From NCBI GenBank assembly GCA_022496185.1, contig WTXG01000002.1:496001-560000 (forward strand): a stretch of 64,000 nucleotides of DNA, written 5' to 3'. The first letter of the stretch is position 1; each line of letters starts with the position of its first letter. This document shows, one piece after another, positions 26,117 to 38,816 of this stretch. The notes under the pieces are model-generated. The model was not told the DNA's origin. It did not search any database and saw only the letters and a program-made list of their open reading frames with translations. Source of the stretch: Multifurca ochricompacta (lineage: Eukaryota; Basidiomycota; Agaricomycetes; Russulales; Russulaceae). The translations under genes were made by a program, and so were the position numbers.

Positions 26117-26122
26117 ACGCGT
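26117..26122. promoter_or_regulatory. ACGCGT (MCB-like) site upstream of MCM6
   Basis: Palindromic ACGCGT, the MluI cell-cycle box bound by MBF in yeasts, sits 168 bp upstream of the MCM6 ATG. MBF drives replication genes at G1/S. The hexamer also occurs elsewhere in the window inside genes, so chance is not excluded. Confidence 0.35.
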
Positions 26123-26325
26123 TGACTCCGCCTGACCAGCCATAACCCAGCAACGTTCAGCAAACTCGGACGTAGCGAGTCATTAGCCGCCCCAAGTCCA
26201 TCAAAAGCAAGAGAGCGGCATACTTACTTGGGGAACGGAAATAAAGTTTAAAAGTCCCGTAAACAACAAAAAAAAGGAGGGGGAGGGGGGGGAGGGAAGA
26301 AACAGACGGTGGCAATTTTAAGAAT

Positions 26326-28349
26326 TTACCGATTCTTGCGCGCATTGAAAATTAGACGACAAGCCATAGAGGCTGGGAAGACAACCTGCGTGGATTAATC
26401 ATGTTGGTCATTTCGGAAGATGGTAACGTGAGGTGAGCAAAACGACATACAAAACTATCGCGCATTTCCATGCTCTTTTCGGTCGTTTCCGGTGGCGCGA
26501 GCAATTCGAAATTTCGGGCGATCGCGGCTGTGGCGATTCTTAGTACCATTTGCGCTAGGTTTTGGCCACCACAGACACGAGAGCCCTTTCCGAAAGGCAT
26601 CATGTGGCGGTTCATGGCTTCAAGTTTCCCCTTGTCATCTCCTCCGGTTTCCAGCCATCTCTCTGGGGAAAAGGTTTCTGGGGACGGGAATACGGACGGG
26701 TCACGGTGCATAGACCAGGCTTGGGTACCAACGATCGTTCCTGGGGGTAGGGCAAAGCCCATCAAGTCGAACGCCTCGGGTATAGTCGTCTTTTCACTCG
26801 AGCATGGCACAACACGCTCAAGTAAGCTTGGAACGGCACCATAAAGACGAAGACCTTTGAACAATTCGTCACTTGAAAGACGGTAAGATTGAAAATCAGC
26901 TTAACCTTCTTTTATGAACGCAGTTAAATACGGAAGGTCTTGAAGGACGGAGATGTCGGGAAAGGTCTTGCAATCGGGTATAGCTGCGTCCAACTCGGCC
27001 TGAAGATTCTTTGCGATGTTAGGACGGCGACTGAGCTCCCAGAAAAGGTAGGAAAGGGTTGTCGAAGTCGTATCACATGCACCAACTCTATAGGAACATC
27101 AATTAGCTGGTATTATGAGATCCTGCTAAGGAAGAAACATACAGATGGCCCATATGTTCGGATATGACGTCACGGTCAGAGGCCGTATCAGTCGACTGTC
27201 CAGAGTAGTAACGGAGGAGGCGTTGGACAAGTGCAACCCTATCGGACTGCTCCGATGCACCAGAGACCATTTGTAACCGTGTTTCGTAGACTCTTGCGCT
27301 GACGAACTGGCCAACAAAGCCCATTAGAACTAGCGAGCAGGAGTCGTTCGATCGTGATCGCTTGCCTCAGCCATAATTTTGTCCGAGTCGCAGAGCTGGC
27401 GCCAGCGGCGGTTAGGTATGGAACATACTAATTTCCAAGCCCAGACTGGGACGGCACTCCGCTATGAGCACGTTGAATCTGCAATCCAGTGTCCATTAAG
27501 TAAATATCTGAAACATACGAGGATTCCTCGCTTTGGAAAATCTCCAATTGCAGTCACCAAAGGATCTTCAGCGTCGATGGCCCATTTATTTAAAGCGCCA
27601 ACACGATAACCGAACGATGAGACTGAAGCTATGTCAACCATCAAGTGACGAAAGAAAGAGAGACAGTTGATGGCATTTCCTTTGACGATTCCGTCGAGAA
27701 TCTACATAGACGAGTGAGTCTCATACTGGGATGAAGTGAGGTAGTACTGTGGATTCTTATACATTGACCAACTCGAGGGCAGACTGGACTATCTCCGGCT
27801 GGAACTGAGCAAGGCTGGTCGGGGTATAGTGTGGAGCATAGCCTTTCTTTCGGAAAACATGGGATGCGTGAGATAACGTGGTCATGCTACGGAGGGTGAT
27901 ATTAAGCTGCAACAGATAATTTACGATGAAGGAACCATCCGCACGCATGGTCATTATCATTCCTAATCAATATATCAGTACGATAGTACCACCGCCAGCG
28001 AAAGGAAGGCGAACGTCAGGAGACTCTTATAATACTTGCTCTTATCAAACTTGAGAATAGAGTAGACATTCCTCGCAGTGAAGAGATCGTTGAAGACCAC
28101 CTTGTTTGGACCGACACGCACGACAGGGCCGTAGAGGGCGAATAAGGTATTTATAGTTCTACATTGTTGGAGACGAAGGACGTGTGTTATGAGCCAAAAG
28201 TCGGATATTGCCGCATACCAAGGACCGGGGATGTCGCAGAGTGGAGAAAAGCAGAGCTGATAAATTGCGCAAAGAGCGAAGTAGAGAGCGATGAAGACAC
28301 CAGTAAAGGCGAAGATGTGATCAAAAATGAAATCCAAGAGGGTAGGCAT
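26326..28349 (-). CDS. Cytochrome P450 monooxygenase
   Basis: Heme-thiolate monooxygenase, probably anchored in the ER. The N-terminus (MPTLLDFIFDHIFAF then a hydrophobic stretch to about residue 30) is a membrane anchor, followed by the proline hinge IPGPWYAAISD. The I-helix oxygen site is ACDTTSTTLSY, the K-helix is KEGLRLYG (ExxR), the PERF region reads FSPERWL, and the heme-binding loop is FGKGSRVCGG with the axial Cys. The last exon, found after a GTATGT donor at DSF, reads VVFPASMACRLIFNARKNR and stops at 26326. Eight or more short introns. No oxidase, terpene or polyketide gene is nearby, so the substrate cannot be guessed. Subfamily not assigned. Confidence 0.88.
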
Positions 28350-29703
28350 CGCGGGCGGGGGGGAGAGGAAGATGGAGGGAAGGGGGGGGGGAGGAGAGGG
28401 GGAACGCGAACTCGGGCGGCAGAAAGTGTTGAGAGGGCGGAGGAAAGGGTCGTTTATATGCGGGGGACGAATAACTTCTTGGAAGAGCAGAACCCATTTG
28501 GACGACTTCTACTCATTTTTCTCGGTCGCAAATGAGATAATCATTTACTTGATTCATCCTGCGTGGCTGACGCTTCTTCTAGCTCCTGGTCACATTCCTC
28601 CCGCTGTATCTGCCTCCGTTCACGTTGGATTTTGACCGCGTTGCATCAGCACTGTCTTGACCGTAAGATCGAAAAAGGGGACGTGGTCTCGAGCGCAACG
28701 TTGACACCCTGAACTTGAGAGGTGAGGAAGAGTTCCCCTTCCTCTTCCTCTTCCCCTTCCCCTTCCCCTTCTCCCCCTTCCCCCTCCCCCTCCCCCTACG
28801 CTCCCCTCTCTCAACGAGGTTGGAATCCAAAGGGTGTCGATCACCTAGCCCGTGATGTCATCACAAATGATTTTAATTGAGTCAGGTTTAATCTAGATAA
28901 ATTAAAAGGAACAGTCCACGATTCAATTCACCAAATCAAGGCGAACAGTGGCGAGTTGGCAAAAGGAAGTATAAGATCCCCAAATCGTTCAGAGAGCGGT
29001 CACGTTTAGTTCAGTGAAACAGCGACGAGTTGGACATCAAACGGACCAAACTTTCCGGACCGATACTTTGCCGGCGTTCACTAATGCTGCCCGAGTAGTC
29101 GAATCCTAGACTGCACTCCTCAAACCCATTGAACTAAACACTCCAGAAGATCTAAGGCCCCAGCTGCAGAGAGAAACATGCCCCGCTGTGCCCAAGAGTC
29201 AGGGACGAGGTGGATGATGATATAAAATATCTATTCAACGCGAAGTCCAGACAAAAGAATCGCGAGCCAAGAAATGCTTTTGGTGGTGGGTGTACCCTTC
29301 GTGGGGGTCAGCCAAGTCCGACCCTAGGAAAGAGAAGCCGGTATCCCCATCACCGTTACCCTCAGGAGTGCATGGCTGTGGCGTGTTTGGGCGTTCGCTC
29401 ATCCCCGGCCTTCCCCAATCTAGGCAGGAAACAACGCACCTTAAAAGGCGGCTCACAGCTCGTTCCCAAACGGGCCGTCGGCGCCGAGTCTGAGCAGTGA
29501 GCACCTTTCCAGGCGGGTGCACTTCGTGATGCAGGAAACGGTTTTATGAGAACCATTGTCTAAGCAACAGGCATGAATGGAAAAAAAAAGAAAAGAACCC
29601 CTAAGTGAGACGTTCCGGGTAGGGAGACCGATAAAGAAAGACGACGAGCGTGGCGTTCGATCACCCCCGTAGTAACAGCGAGTGCAACACCCCAAAGTCC
29701 ATA
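28350..29703. other. Gene-poor stretch of about 1.35 kb
   Basis: Lies between the P450 start and the aminopeptidase stop. It contains two strand-asymmetric low-complexity tracts, purine-rich on plus at 28350-28445 and pyrimidine-rich at 28730-28805. The rest (28850-29600) has only short unsupported ORFs. I see no tRNA, LTR pair, terminal repeats or transposase motif. It could hold an unannotated non-coding RNA or a decayed element, but nothing supports either. Confidence 0.5.
28735..28805. repeat. CCCCTT/CCTCTT polypyrimidine tract
   Basis: About 70 bases of tandem CCTCTT, CCCCTT and CCCTCC units on the plus strand. Antisense reading gives Gly-Lys-Arg repeats, which I treat as non-coding. 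Confidence 0.75.
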
Positions 29704-31092
29704 TCAATCCCGAGTGATGACCTCCGCACCGTGCTCCGTGATCAAAACCATATGCTCCTTCTGTGCACTTCTGGCACAATTCTAGTTCAGGATAAAATCC
29801 TAATATATCATACGGAATTATGGAAGGCGGAGAGAGAGGAACTGTACCTCAGTTGAAGCTGTCCAACCATCAGGGAAAATCCAACTCCTTGGATTAGTCC
29901 CTTGAACGAGACACGGCTCACCGGGCATCAGGTTTACAAATTACTCGCATGACAATTTGCTTACCTCAATAGTGAAGCACTGTCCGGGCAACATGAGACC
30001 AGGTTCGTCGTTGCCTGAGTTCCTCAATGCAGCACTCGCACCTCATAGACAGCTCAACTTACGGTGATGCAGTATCCATGGTGAACGGTGAAACACTTCC
30101 CCGATACCATGACCAGTAAATTGACTTGACACTGAGTATCCCCGAAAGTCCGCCAGTTCATGTATCGCCCTGCCAATGGACTTGAAGGGTTGGCCAGGCC
30201 CACAGACTGCAATTCCGGCTTCAAGAGCCATGTCTGTTACGGCAATCAAGTCTCGCCCTGCTTCATCCTTAATAATTGTATGAAAATGTATGGTGTCGCT
30301 GTACTGAGGTGATCGTCTTACCACGTTGCCAACCAAGAACATTCGCGAAGTGTCTCCATGATATCCGTTCAAATACACGGTAACGTCTATGTTCAAAATA
30401 TCACCATCGTCAAGGCGTCGACTGAATGTACATGAGCTAAATCGCAAGTCTCTAGTAACAGTCACTAACTCATCTGGGATTCCATGGACCATGATGTTGT
30501 TTACGCTGGTACAACATGCTTTGGGAAAACCAGAATATCCCAGAGGCGAGGGATATGCTGAATGAGTTACGATATACTCATGAATAGCAGCGTCCAATTG
30601 ATCTGTAGTGGTGCCAACCTACCTGAGGGTCAGTGCCTATGGCGAAAGAGCAATGTCGGCCTTGACCTTCACGAGTGTACCCGCATGGTCTAAAACTCTC
30701 TGAGCTAGCCGAGCGGCCTGTCGCAATTTCCGCTCTTCGCAGCTGCCAAGTTGTATACGTCCATCGCCGGAAAGTCCATTGGACTGATCATCAGCAGGAG
30801 TCACGTAAGGTGGGCGCACGATGTGCGGAGGCACAGGCCGTTGAGGAACGTGAGAGACCCCAAAGACGAACGGCTCCGGTGGCAGGATGATTGAATAGGT
30901 ACCGAAAAAGTCAGCACCCAACTCTGGTGAAACATCATCCACTTCACTGCTTGCGATAGTCCTGTGGCGCTGCCGGGAAGACACACGATTCAACGGCACA
31001 GAAGCTCGAGGGAAAGCTAGCTGGCGGGAAAATAGCCTTGTAGGGATCGCACGAATGGCGCGCCACGAAGCAAACATTAATGTCAGCGACAA
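29704..31092 (-). CDS. Methionine aminopeptidase type I, probably mitochondrial
   Basis: Removes initiator methionine from new proteins. The N-terminus is rich in Arg with few acids (FASWRAIRAIPTRLFSRQL), as in a mitochondrial presequence; an alternative start is the second Met at 31077. The pita-bread fold motifs appear in order: HSAYPSPLGYSGFPKACCTS, NNIMVHGIPD, DILNIDVTVYLNGYHGDTS (two metal aspartates), FTGHGIGEVFH (metal His), EPGLMLPGQCFTIE (metal Glu) and SAQKEHMVLITEHGAEVITRD at the end. The last 25 codons sit in a separate exon after NPRSWIFPDGWTAS. Lacks the zinc-finger N-terminus of cytosolic MAP1. Position near other mitochondrial genes may be chance. Confidence 0.88.
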
Positions 31093-31418
31093 TAGTGGTT
31101 GTGGTGGTGGCGGTGGGCGCGGTGGCGGTAGCGATCGCGGTTTTTAATTTTAAATTAACGACTTTTAGGAGGACGAGAGTGTGTCCGGTCCGGTCGGCGG
31201 GCGTGAGTGCAGGCAGTGCTAATGCTTAGCTAATGTCTACGACACGATCACAGTCACGGTCCAACTGAGAGCGAGCGCTCAGAGTCAGAGTGAAGTGTGA
31301 ATGTACTTCGTAACGGCGACATATCGCGCGTGACAGGTAGATATGGTATAGGTATACATGAGGATGGAGATGCAGTCAACACGTATCAAGACAAAGGGCG
31401 TGCTTCCGTGAACAGAGG
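31093..31418. other. Intergenic region between aminopeptidase start and phosphatase stop
   Basis: 326 bp. Contains a GGTGGCGGT-rich tract at about 31090-31130 next to the aminopeptidase start, then unremarkable sequence. Nothing gene-like seen. Confidence 0.5.
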
Positions 31419-32919
31419 TCATCCATCCAGTGTCACGGGTCTTAATGAGTTCAGGGTATGGCCGGCTTGGCTCCCAGCCTTTGTCCAATGCTTCGGGAGA
31501 GGGGCGGGTAAGACGGTTCCGTGTCCTCGCCTTGTGGGAGATGCAGGTCTCATGATAGATCCAGATGGTTGCGCGGGTATGGCGGGGTTGCGCTGGTAGT
31601 TTGCACCCAACCAGTCTCGGAGAACAGGGTGATCAACGCTTGGCGAACAGTTGCACGCAGCGTAGAGTTCCAATAATTTCGTGAAACTATCAGTCGCATT
31701 GAACAGAGGGAGCGCTAAGTCGACCATCAGAAAGTGTTAGGACAATACGAGTAGATAATACCATCATGTAGTGTCCTGTATGCCTGCTTATAAGAAATGC
31801 CCCGACTGGACATCACTTGACAAGTGTTAGCAGTGGCAAAGACGACAGCAAGACTGTGGCTTACGATAAGCACAGGCAACAACAGCAGCAGTAGATTCGG
31901 TAAGACAGTGGATAAGAACGCGACCCCTATTATCCAAGGCGTCTTGAATGTACTGGCAAATAGCCGGTAACGCAAGAAGAAGGGCGACTTTATTGGTTTG
32001 GGGTATCTCAATGTGATTGTGCTTGAGACCGATGATCGAAGGGAAAGAAGTGGAGGGGGGCAGTGATATACAGTGGGTCAGACCTAAGTATGCAACGAGG
32101 CAATTTGCTTGCTCCGGATCCGTCGGAAAGTCACTAGACAAAAGTCGTTAGATGAATAACGACAGGAGAATAACGCAACATCAACCTGGTGAGAGAAAGC
32201 TTCTCCGGGATGATCACGGTTGTGTCGCTTAAGCAGTTCAAAAAGTTAGTGACATCTTGACGGTGCCTGCGCTTCCAGGCACGGTAAGTGGCATCGGTAG
32301 GTGACAGCGAATAATTGCAAGCTTCAAAAGCATGGAGCTCCTTGATAAAACCATAATTCGGTTGTATTTGAGGACGAGCTGTTAAAAATAGATGAACAGG
32401 AGAACGCAGAGGAGGGAAGAAGTAAAGACCTCTCTTGATGAGGGCAATCGCCTTATGGACAGAAATGTGGCAAGTTGACATCACTAGGTCATTGTGAGTT
32501 TCGGTCGACGTTCCTAAGGATGCACGATCTTACAGTAGGCTGCAACAACCGTGGCGCTCCTGGAAATGCCCATGTGGCAGTGAACGAGTACCCTGCCGCC
32601 GGCATCCATAGCGCTTCGCATAAAGTGACATGCATTAGGAAGATGAATGAGGATATCGTCGTATTCGGAGTCTTGCACGGGTATAATCAAGTGGTTGGAT
32701 CCTCGAGAAGAATAATCAGGGCACACGGACACAATGTGCGTTATGCCAAAATGTCGACGGAGGTCGAGAGACTTGGCGGCGGAAAGACTGAGAGAGAGAA
32801 GAGGTGTTAATGATGCCCGAGCTTAAAATAAGAAGAGGCTAGTTTGCCAACACGCACTTTCCGATGTAGAGCTGTCCATCTATGATGGTATCAATGTTGT
32901 GAATGGCTGTATTGGGCAT
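31419..32919 (-). CDS. Tandem dual-specificity phosphatase, second domain degenerate
   Basis: Protein with two DSP-type phosphatase domains. It starts MPNTAIHNIDTIIDGQLYIGN, then LRRHFGITHIVSV leads to the first active site VHCHMGISRSATVVAAY, a complete HCx5R loop with the upstream general-acid region QDSEYDDI. A linker with an RAWKRR block leads to the second domain, LGLTHCISLPP ... RVLIHCLTESTAAVVACAY. This keeps the histidine and cysteine but has Thr-Ala where the catalytic Arg should follow, so it is probably inactive or a binding domain. After it comes SRGISYKQAYRTLHDALPLFN, as in live DSPs. The tail is Pro- and Arg-rich. Substrate unknown; the first domain resembles MAPK-type DSPs. Confidence 0.82.
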
Positions 32920-33686
32920 ACAGGATGGAAGGTTGGGAAGGGTAAGATGAGAGGCCCAGGGAACTCTACGGAGAGATTTAAGAGGGGAAGGGCAGCGCAG
33001 AGACCGAGATTAAGGCTAAGGGATGGGAAAACTTAATGCGTGTAAAAAAAAAAGGAAGGGTCGGAGAGCACACCACACATTTTATTTGTTGTGTAACACT
33101 AACACACACTTGACTTCAAACGGGGTTGATGCAAGCGTTCATTTCCTGTTCGGCGTTCTGATCCTTATCTTTACCCCCTATCAACTTTCAAAGGGCACAT
33201 AATAAAATAATGGGTATCATGGCTCGGCTCAAATAGCTCTCAAGGGTGAGGATAGAATAATGAACGAACTTTTACGGGGCCTGGTGAAGGGTCGAGGGTT
33301 GAAGGGTTTTTGTTATTGAGTTTTGTTGAATTGAGAGAGGATGAGAGTGAGGGGGGGGAGGGGTACAATGTATGCGTGTGCGTGCTATTGCCATAAGGAC
33401 CTCCCTTCTTCCTCTTCCTCATCCTCTCACTCCACTTTGCTCCACTTCACTCCACTCAACTCTTATGGTATAGACAAACCCAAAAGAAATATGACATGTG
33501 ACATGTGATAGCAGCAGTAAGATTGACGCTGACGTCGTTTCCCTTAAACGCCACTTACGTTACCAACCACCACGCGCGAAACATTACATTATATGTGGCG
33601 CGGGGCCAAACTGGCCAGAAGGAAAGGAAAGGAAAGGACCAAGGACCAAGGACCAAGGACCCTATCATCATCATGTTGATCTCTAT
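32920..33686. other. Intergenic region, 767 bp, with low-complexity patches
   Basis: Between the phosphatase start and the methionyl-tRNA synthetase stop. Holds a G run near 33350, TCC-rich sequence at 33405-33460, GGAAA repeats at 33621-33635 and about four 7-bp CCAAGGA-type units at 33639-33661. No convincing ORF or RNA gene. Confidence 0.5.
33621..33661. repeat. GGAAA and CCAAGGA tandem repeats
   Basis: Three GGAAA units run directly into about three and a half 7-bp units (aaggacc). Lies just beyond the 3' end of the methionyl-tRNA synthetase gene. Confidence 0.8.
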
Positions 33687-35705
<2,019 letters not shown>

Positions 35706-35827
35706 TTTGTAGTCAAGTGGCGAATGTATGCGCGCGTGGCTCACACAATGAAACCAACCCCAACCCTAGGTCCATTGTACGTTTAGGGTTAAGGCTATAC
35801 CATCCTCGCTCATCCCTGGGTCAACGA

Positions 35828-35866
35828 CAACGACGACGACGACGACAATAACAACAAAAACAACAA
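35828..35866. repeat. CGA/CAA trinucleotide tract in a shared promoter
   Basis: CGACGACGACGA passing into AACAACAAAAACAACAAC between the divergent MSM1 and auxilin genes. CAA-rich sequence is typical of yeast and fungal 5' leaders; it precedes the auxilin ATG by about 60 bp. Confidence 0.7.
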
Positions 35867-35922
35867 CTATCGCGCCAGGGGCGCTATATTAACAACGGAT
35901 CCTTTTATTCCCTATTTTTCGT

Positions 35923-38646
35923 ATGTCGGATTCTTTCGCTGATCTTTGGAACTCCTCAACTCCTGCGAAACCCTCCCAACCTGATCGGAAGCTCGGCGGG
36001 AGCACTGCTGCATCATCGAGTACTCTTCGCCCCAAGTATGACGCTTTTTCGGTGCTTGCTGCGTCTGGGTCAAATTCATCAAGTCCACGCTCATTGACTC
36101 CGTCTATTCCTGTAGTCCCAACTCGGACGTCTATCGGAAGCGGTGCTGCACGAATCGCCTCAGGAGACGCATTTAGTGACCTTCTCTCAGGATCTTTTGG
36201 GGTGGACTCTGGTAACAAAAAGCTAAGCATGGCGGAAAAGGCGGCTATGGCAAAGACACAAGTAACCCAAGTGACTCAGCAGCCTACGGTTCCACTGCAC
36301 AGTACATCCGCTTGGGCAGGATTAGATTCCTTCGCAAGAAGTGCCTCATTTTCGCACCCACAGAAGACTACCTCCTCCTCCTCAATTGATGATGACTGGC
36401 CTTTTGGTTCTTCCACCAATTCAGCCCAGACTGAATTGGCCTCCGACCCCAAGTCGTTGGTTGACGACTGGGGTCTCGAGGATTTCACATCTCGCCCAAA
36501 TCCTGCGAGCGATGCTCCCTCAGGGCCTTTACTTTCATTATGGGACCCAGACAATGATGAATTCCCAGCTGACCAAGAGCACCATGTTTCCCCACCTGCC
36601 CGAGGCTCCGCACCTTCCCGTTCAGATACACCCGGAGATTTTGACTTTGGTGACCGTGAAAATGCCTTGCTTGACGATGACTCCGGAAGCGACGATAATA
36701 TATTAGGGGGTCTAGGTCGACCCGTGCATGAACGGCACACAACTCGTCGCTTCTCATCGGTATGCATTGGCTTTCTGACAAGGCGAAGTCACATACATAT
36801 CCTGACATCTCTTCCCAGAATGCTGCGCCGGTAACGAGAATATCTCCTCCTTCTCCTTCTTCTCCTCCACCACACCTGGTCGGTCAAATTGTCGAGATAG
36901 GATTCTCTCCTGACCAGGCCCGGGCGGCTCTCGCTTCCACAGAGTCAGGTGTTGATGTTCAGGCTGCGTTGGAAACATTGCTTTCGGAGGCTCCTCAGTC
37001 CTCTTCAGCCGCTCCGGAGCAGTTGCCATCTGGTGGATCACGGAGAACGCGCGATCGTCACCTAGATAATGACGATTGGGGTGATGAGCAGCAAGACTTG
37101 GACCCGTCAAGGCGGCGCTTCCGGAAACAGCTTCATTCGTCCCAAGAGCGACCTCCTCCGTCTTCTGAAACTAATTATCAGCAACAAACAGACAAGATTA
37201 TAGCACAAGCTAGTGAAATTGGGAGCCAATTGTTTCAACGAGCGAATGCCTTTTGGAAGGAAGGGAAATCGAGAATGCAGAAAGCATATGAGGAGCGCGC
37301 AGGAAATTCTGGGTATAGCGAGGGACATAGCGGAAGGCCAAAGTGGATGCCGGAGGATCTCGGCCATAATCAAGAAGTACCGCCTGAAGAGCATTCTCAG
37401 ACTAGCTTCAGAGATGGAGAGACCGACGCGCCATCAACCCTAGCCAAACCCTCTGCGCAGATCAAATCGCATGTTCAGGTTAATTCTTCTAACCCTGATC
37501 AGAGCAAAACAGTAAATTTATTTGGAGACACGCCCATAGCCTACGTGTCTCCCTTCCGTCGTTCTGCTGGTTCTCGTGCAGTCCCGCCACCTTCGCCGGC
37601 GCATGCGCAGACAGTACCGCGCCGCGTGCCGTCTCCTGTTCATTTGACCGAACGACAAGTCGTCTCCGCGCCACCTTCTGCAATCTCTGCTTCCGCAAAG
37701 CATAAAGCATCTGGCACTGAGATGTTCAAGCTCGGGCGTTTTGCCGAAGCTGAGACGGCTTATACATCGGCCATCTCACAGCTACCAGATTCGCACCTGT
37801 TACTCGTCCCGTTACTGAACAACCGCGGACTTTCGCGACTTAAGACGGGAACATGTCGGGCGCCATCGAAGATTGTACGACTGTCATCACTATTGTTGGC
37901 CCGTCCTATCATCCGACGCGAGAGGCCAAAGTAACAAGGGAGGAAGACGGCGCGAGTGTTGATTTGGGTGATGCACTTATCAAGGCGTGGCGCCGCAGGG
38001 CAGAAGCATACGAGGCTAAGGAAAAATGGGATCTGGCGCGACAAGACTGGGAGTCCATCGCTGGCGCGGGCTTTGGCGGGAGGCACCGCGGTGAAGCCCT
38101 GAACTCCGTTGGACGTTGCAAGAAGATGCTCAGCGCTAATAATGCTTCAAACAGCCACCCTCGTCCCTCTCACGCCCTGGCCTACCAACGTCTGTCAGAC
38201 ACCCTCCGCCACGCCGTGGCTCTACGCCACCTTCAGAGGCGGTAGCTAGGCTGAAACAAGCCAACCAAGAAGCAGAAGCGGAAGAGTATGCCCGTCTCCA
38301 ACTCAAGGATAGTATAGATTCGCGACTCGCAGCATGGAAGAATGGAAAGGAGAACAATTTGCGCGCGTTGGTGGCGAGTCTCGACACCGTGCTATGGCCT
38401 GAGCTCGGGTGGCAGAGGGTTGGGATGGCAGAGCTTGTTACACCAAATCAAGTGAAGATCCGATATACCAAGGCCATCGCTAAACTACATCCGACAAGGT
38501 GGGCGGATTTCTCAAAATATGTAGAATTTGCGTCGACATCTCTGCTTTTCACAGCTAATGTGAAAAACACTACGTTGGAGCAAAGGATGATTGCTAATGG
38601 GGTGTTCAGTGCATTGAATGATGCTTGGAACACTTTCAAACCATAG
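35923..38646 (+). CDS. SWA2: Auxilin-like clathrin uncoating factor (UBA-TPR-J, SWA2 type)
   Basis: Recruits Hsp70 to clathrin-coated vesicles and triggers coat release. The first 300 residues are Ser/Pro-rich with DDWPFG, DPF-like and WGLEDF motifs suited to clathrin and adaptor binding. A UBA domain follows (LVGQIVEIGFSPDQARAALA), then a helical QLFQRANAFWKEGKSRMQKAYEER block, and TPR repeats (KHKASGTEMFKLGRFAEAET, LLNNRGLSRLKTG, KAWRRRAEAYEAKEKWDLA). A C-terminal J domain ends the protein (WPELGWQRVGMAELVTPNQV, YTKAIAKLHPTRW, where the usual HPD reads HPT). One base is missing near 37846-37852 and another near 38146-38154; restoring them links TPR and J. One intron lies around 36760-36819. 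Confidence 0.9.
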
Positions 38647-38816
38647 ACTTGATGGACGCGCTAACGTATGTAGGATCAAAATATTCACTTTTCACTCACG
38701 CCTTGCTGCGCGCCAGAAGGGCGCGCGACTCGGCTCTCGCATTATACGGGTCCCAAATCACCCTTGGGTCGTATTAGGTCCGAAAGATAAAGATAAAAAT
38801 CAACAACGTCCTCCAT

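Larger units (their letters stand above)
25950..26325. other. Intergenic region: MCM6 promoter and P450 3' end
   Basis: 376 bp between MCM6 (start) and the P450 (stop), both minus strand. It holds a perfect 16-bp tandem duplication (26055-26086), an ACGCGT site (26117-26122) and a polypurine run near 26268-26302. No other gene is visible. Confidence 0.6.

Noticed and set aside
28850..29600. Possible tRNA or transposon remnant (for example the GTCGAATCC near 29097)
   Set aside because: No matching A box, no cloverleaf and no terminal repeats or transposase/reverse-transcriptase motifs could be found.
36276..36767. Minus-strand 163-residue ORF
   Set aside because: Antisense to the Ser/Asp-rich first exon of the auxilin gene; no recognisable motif.
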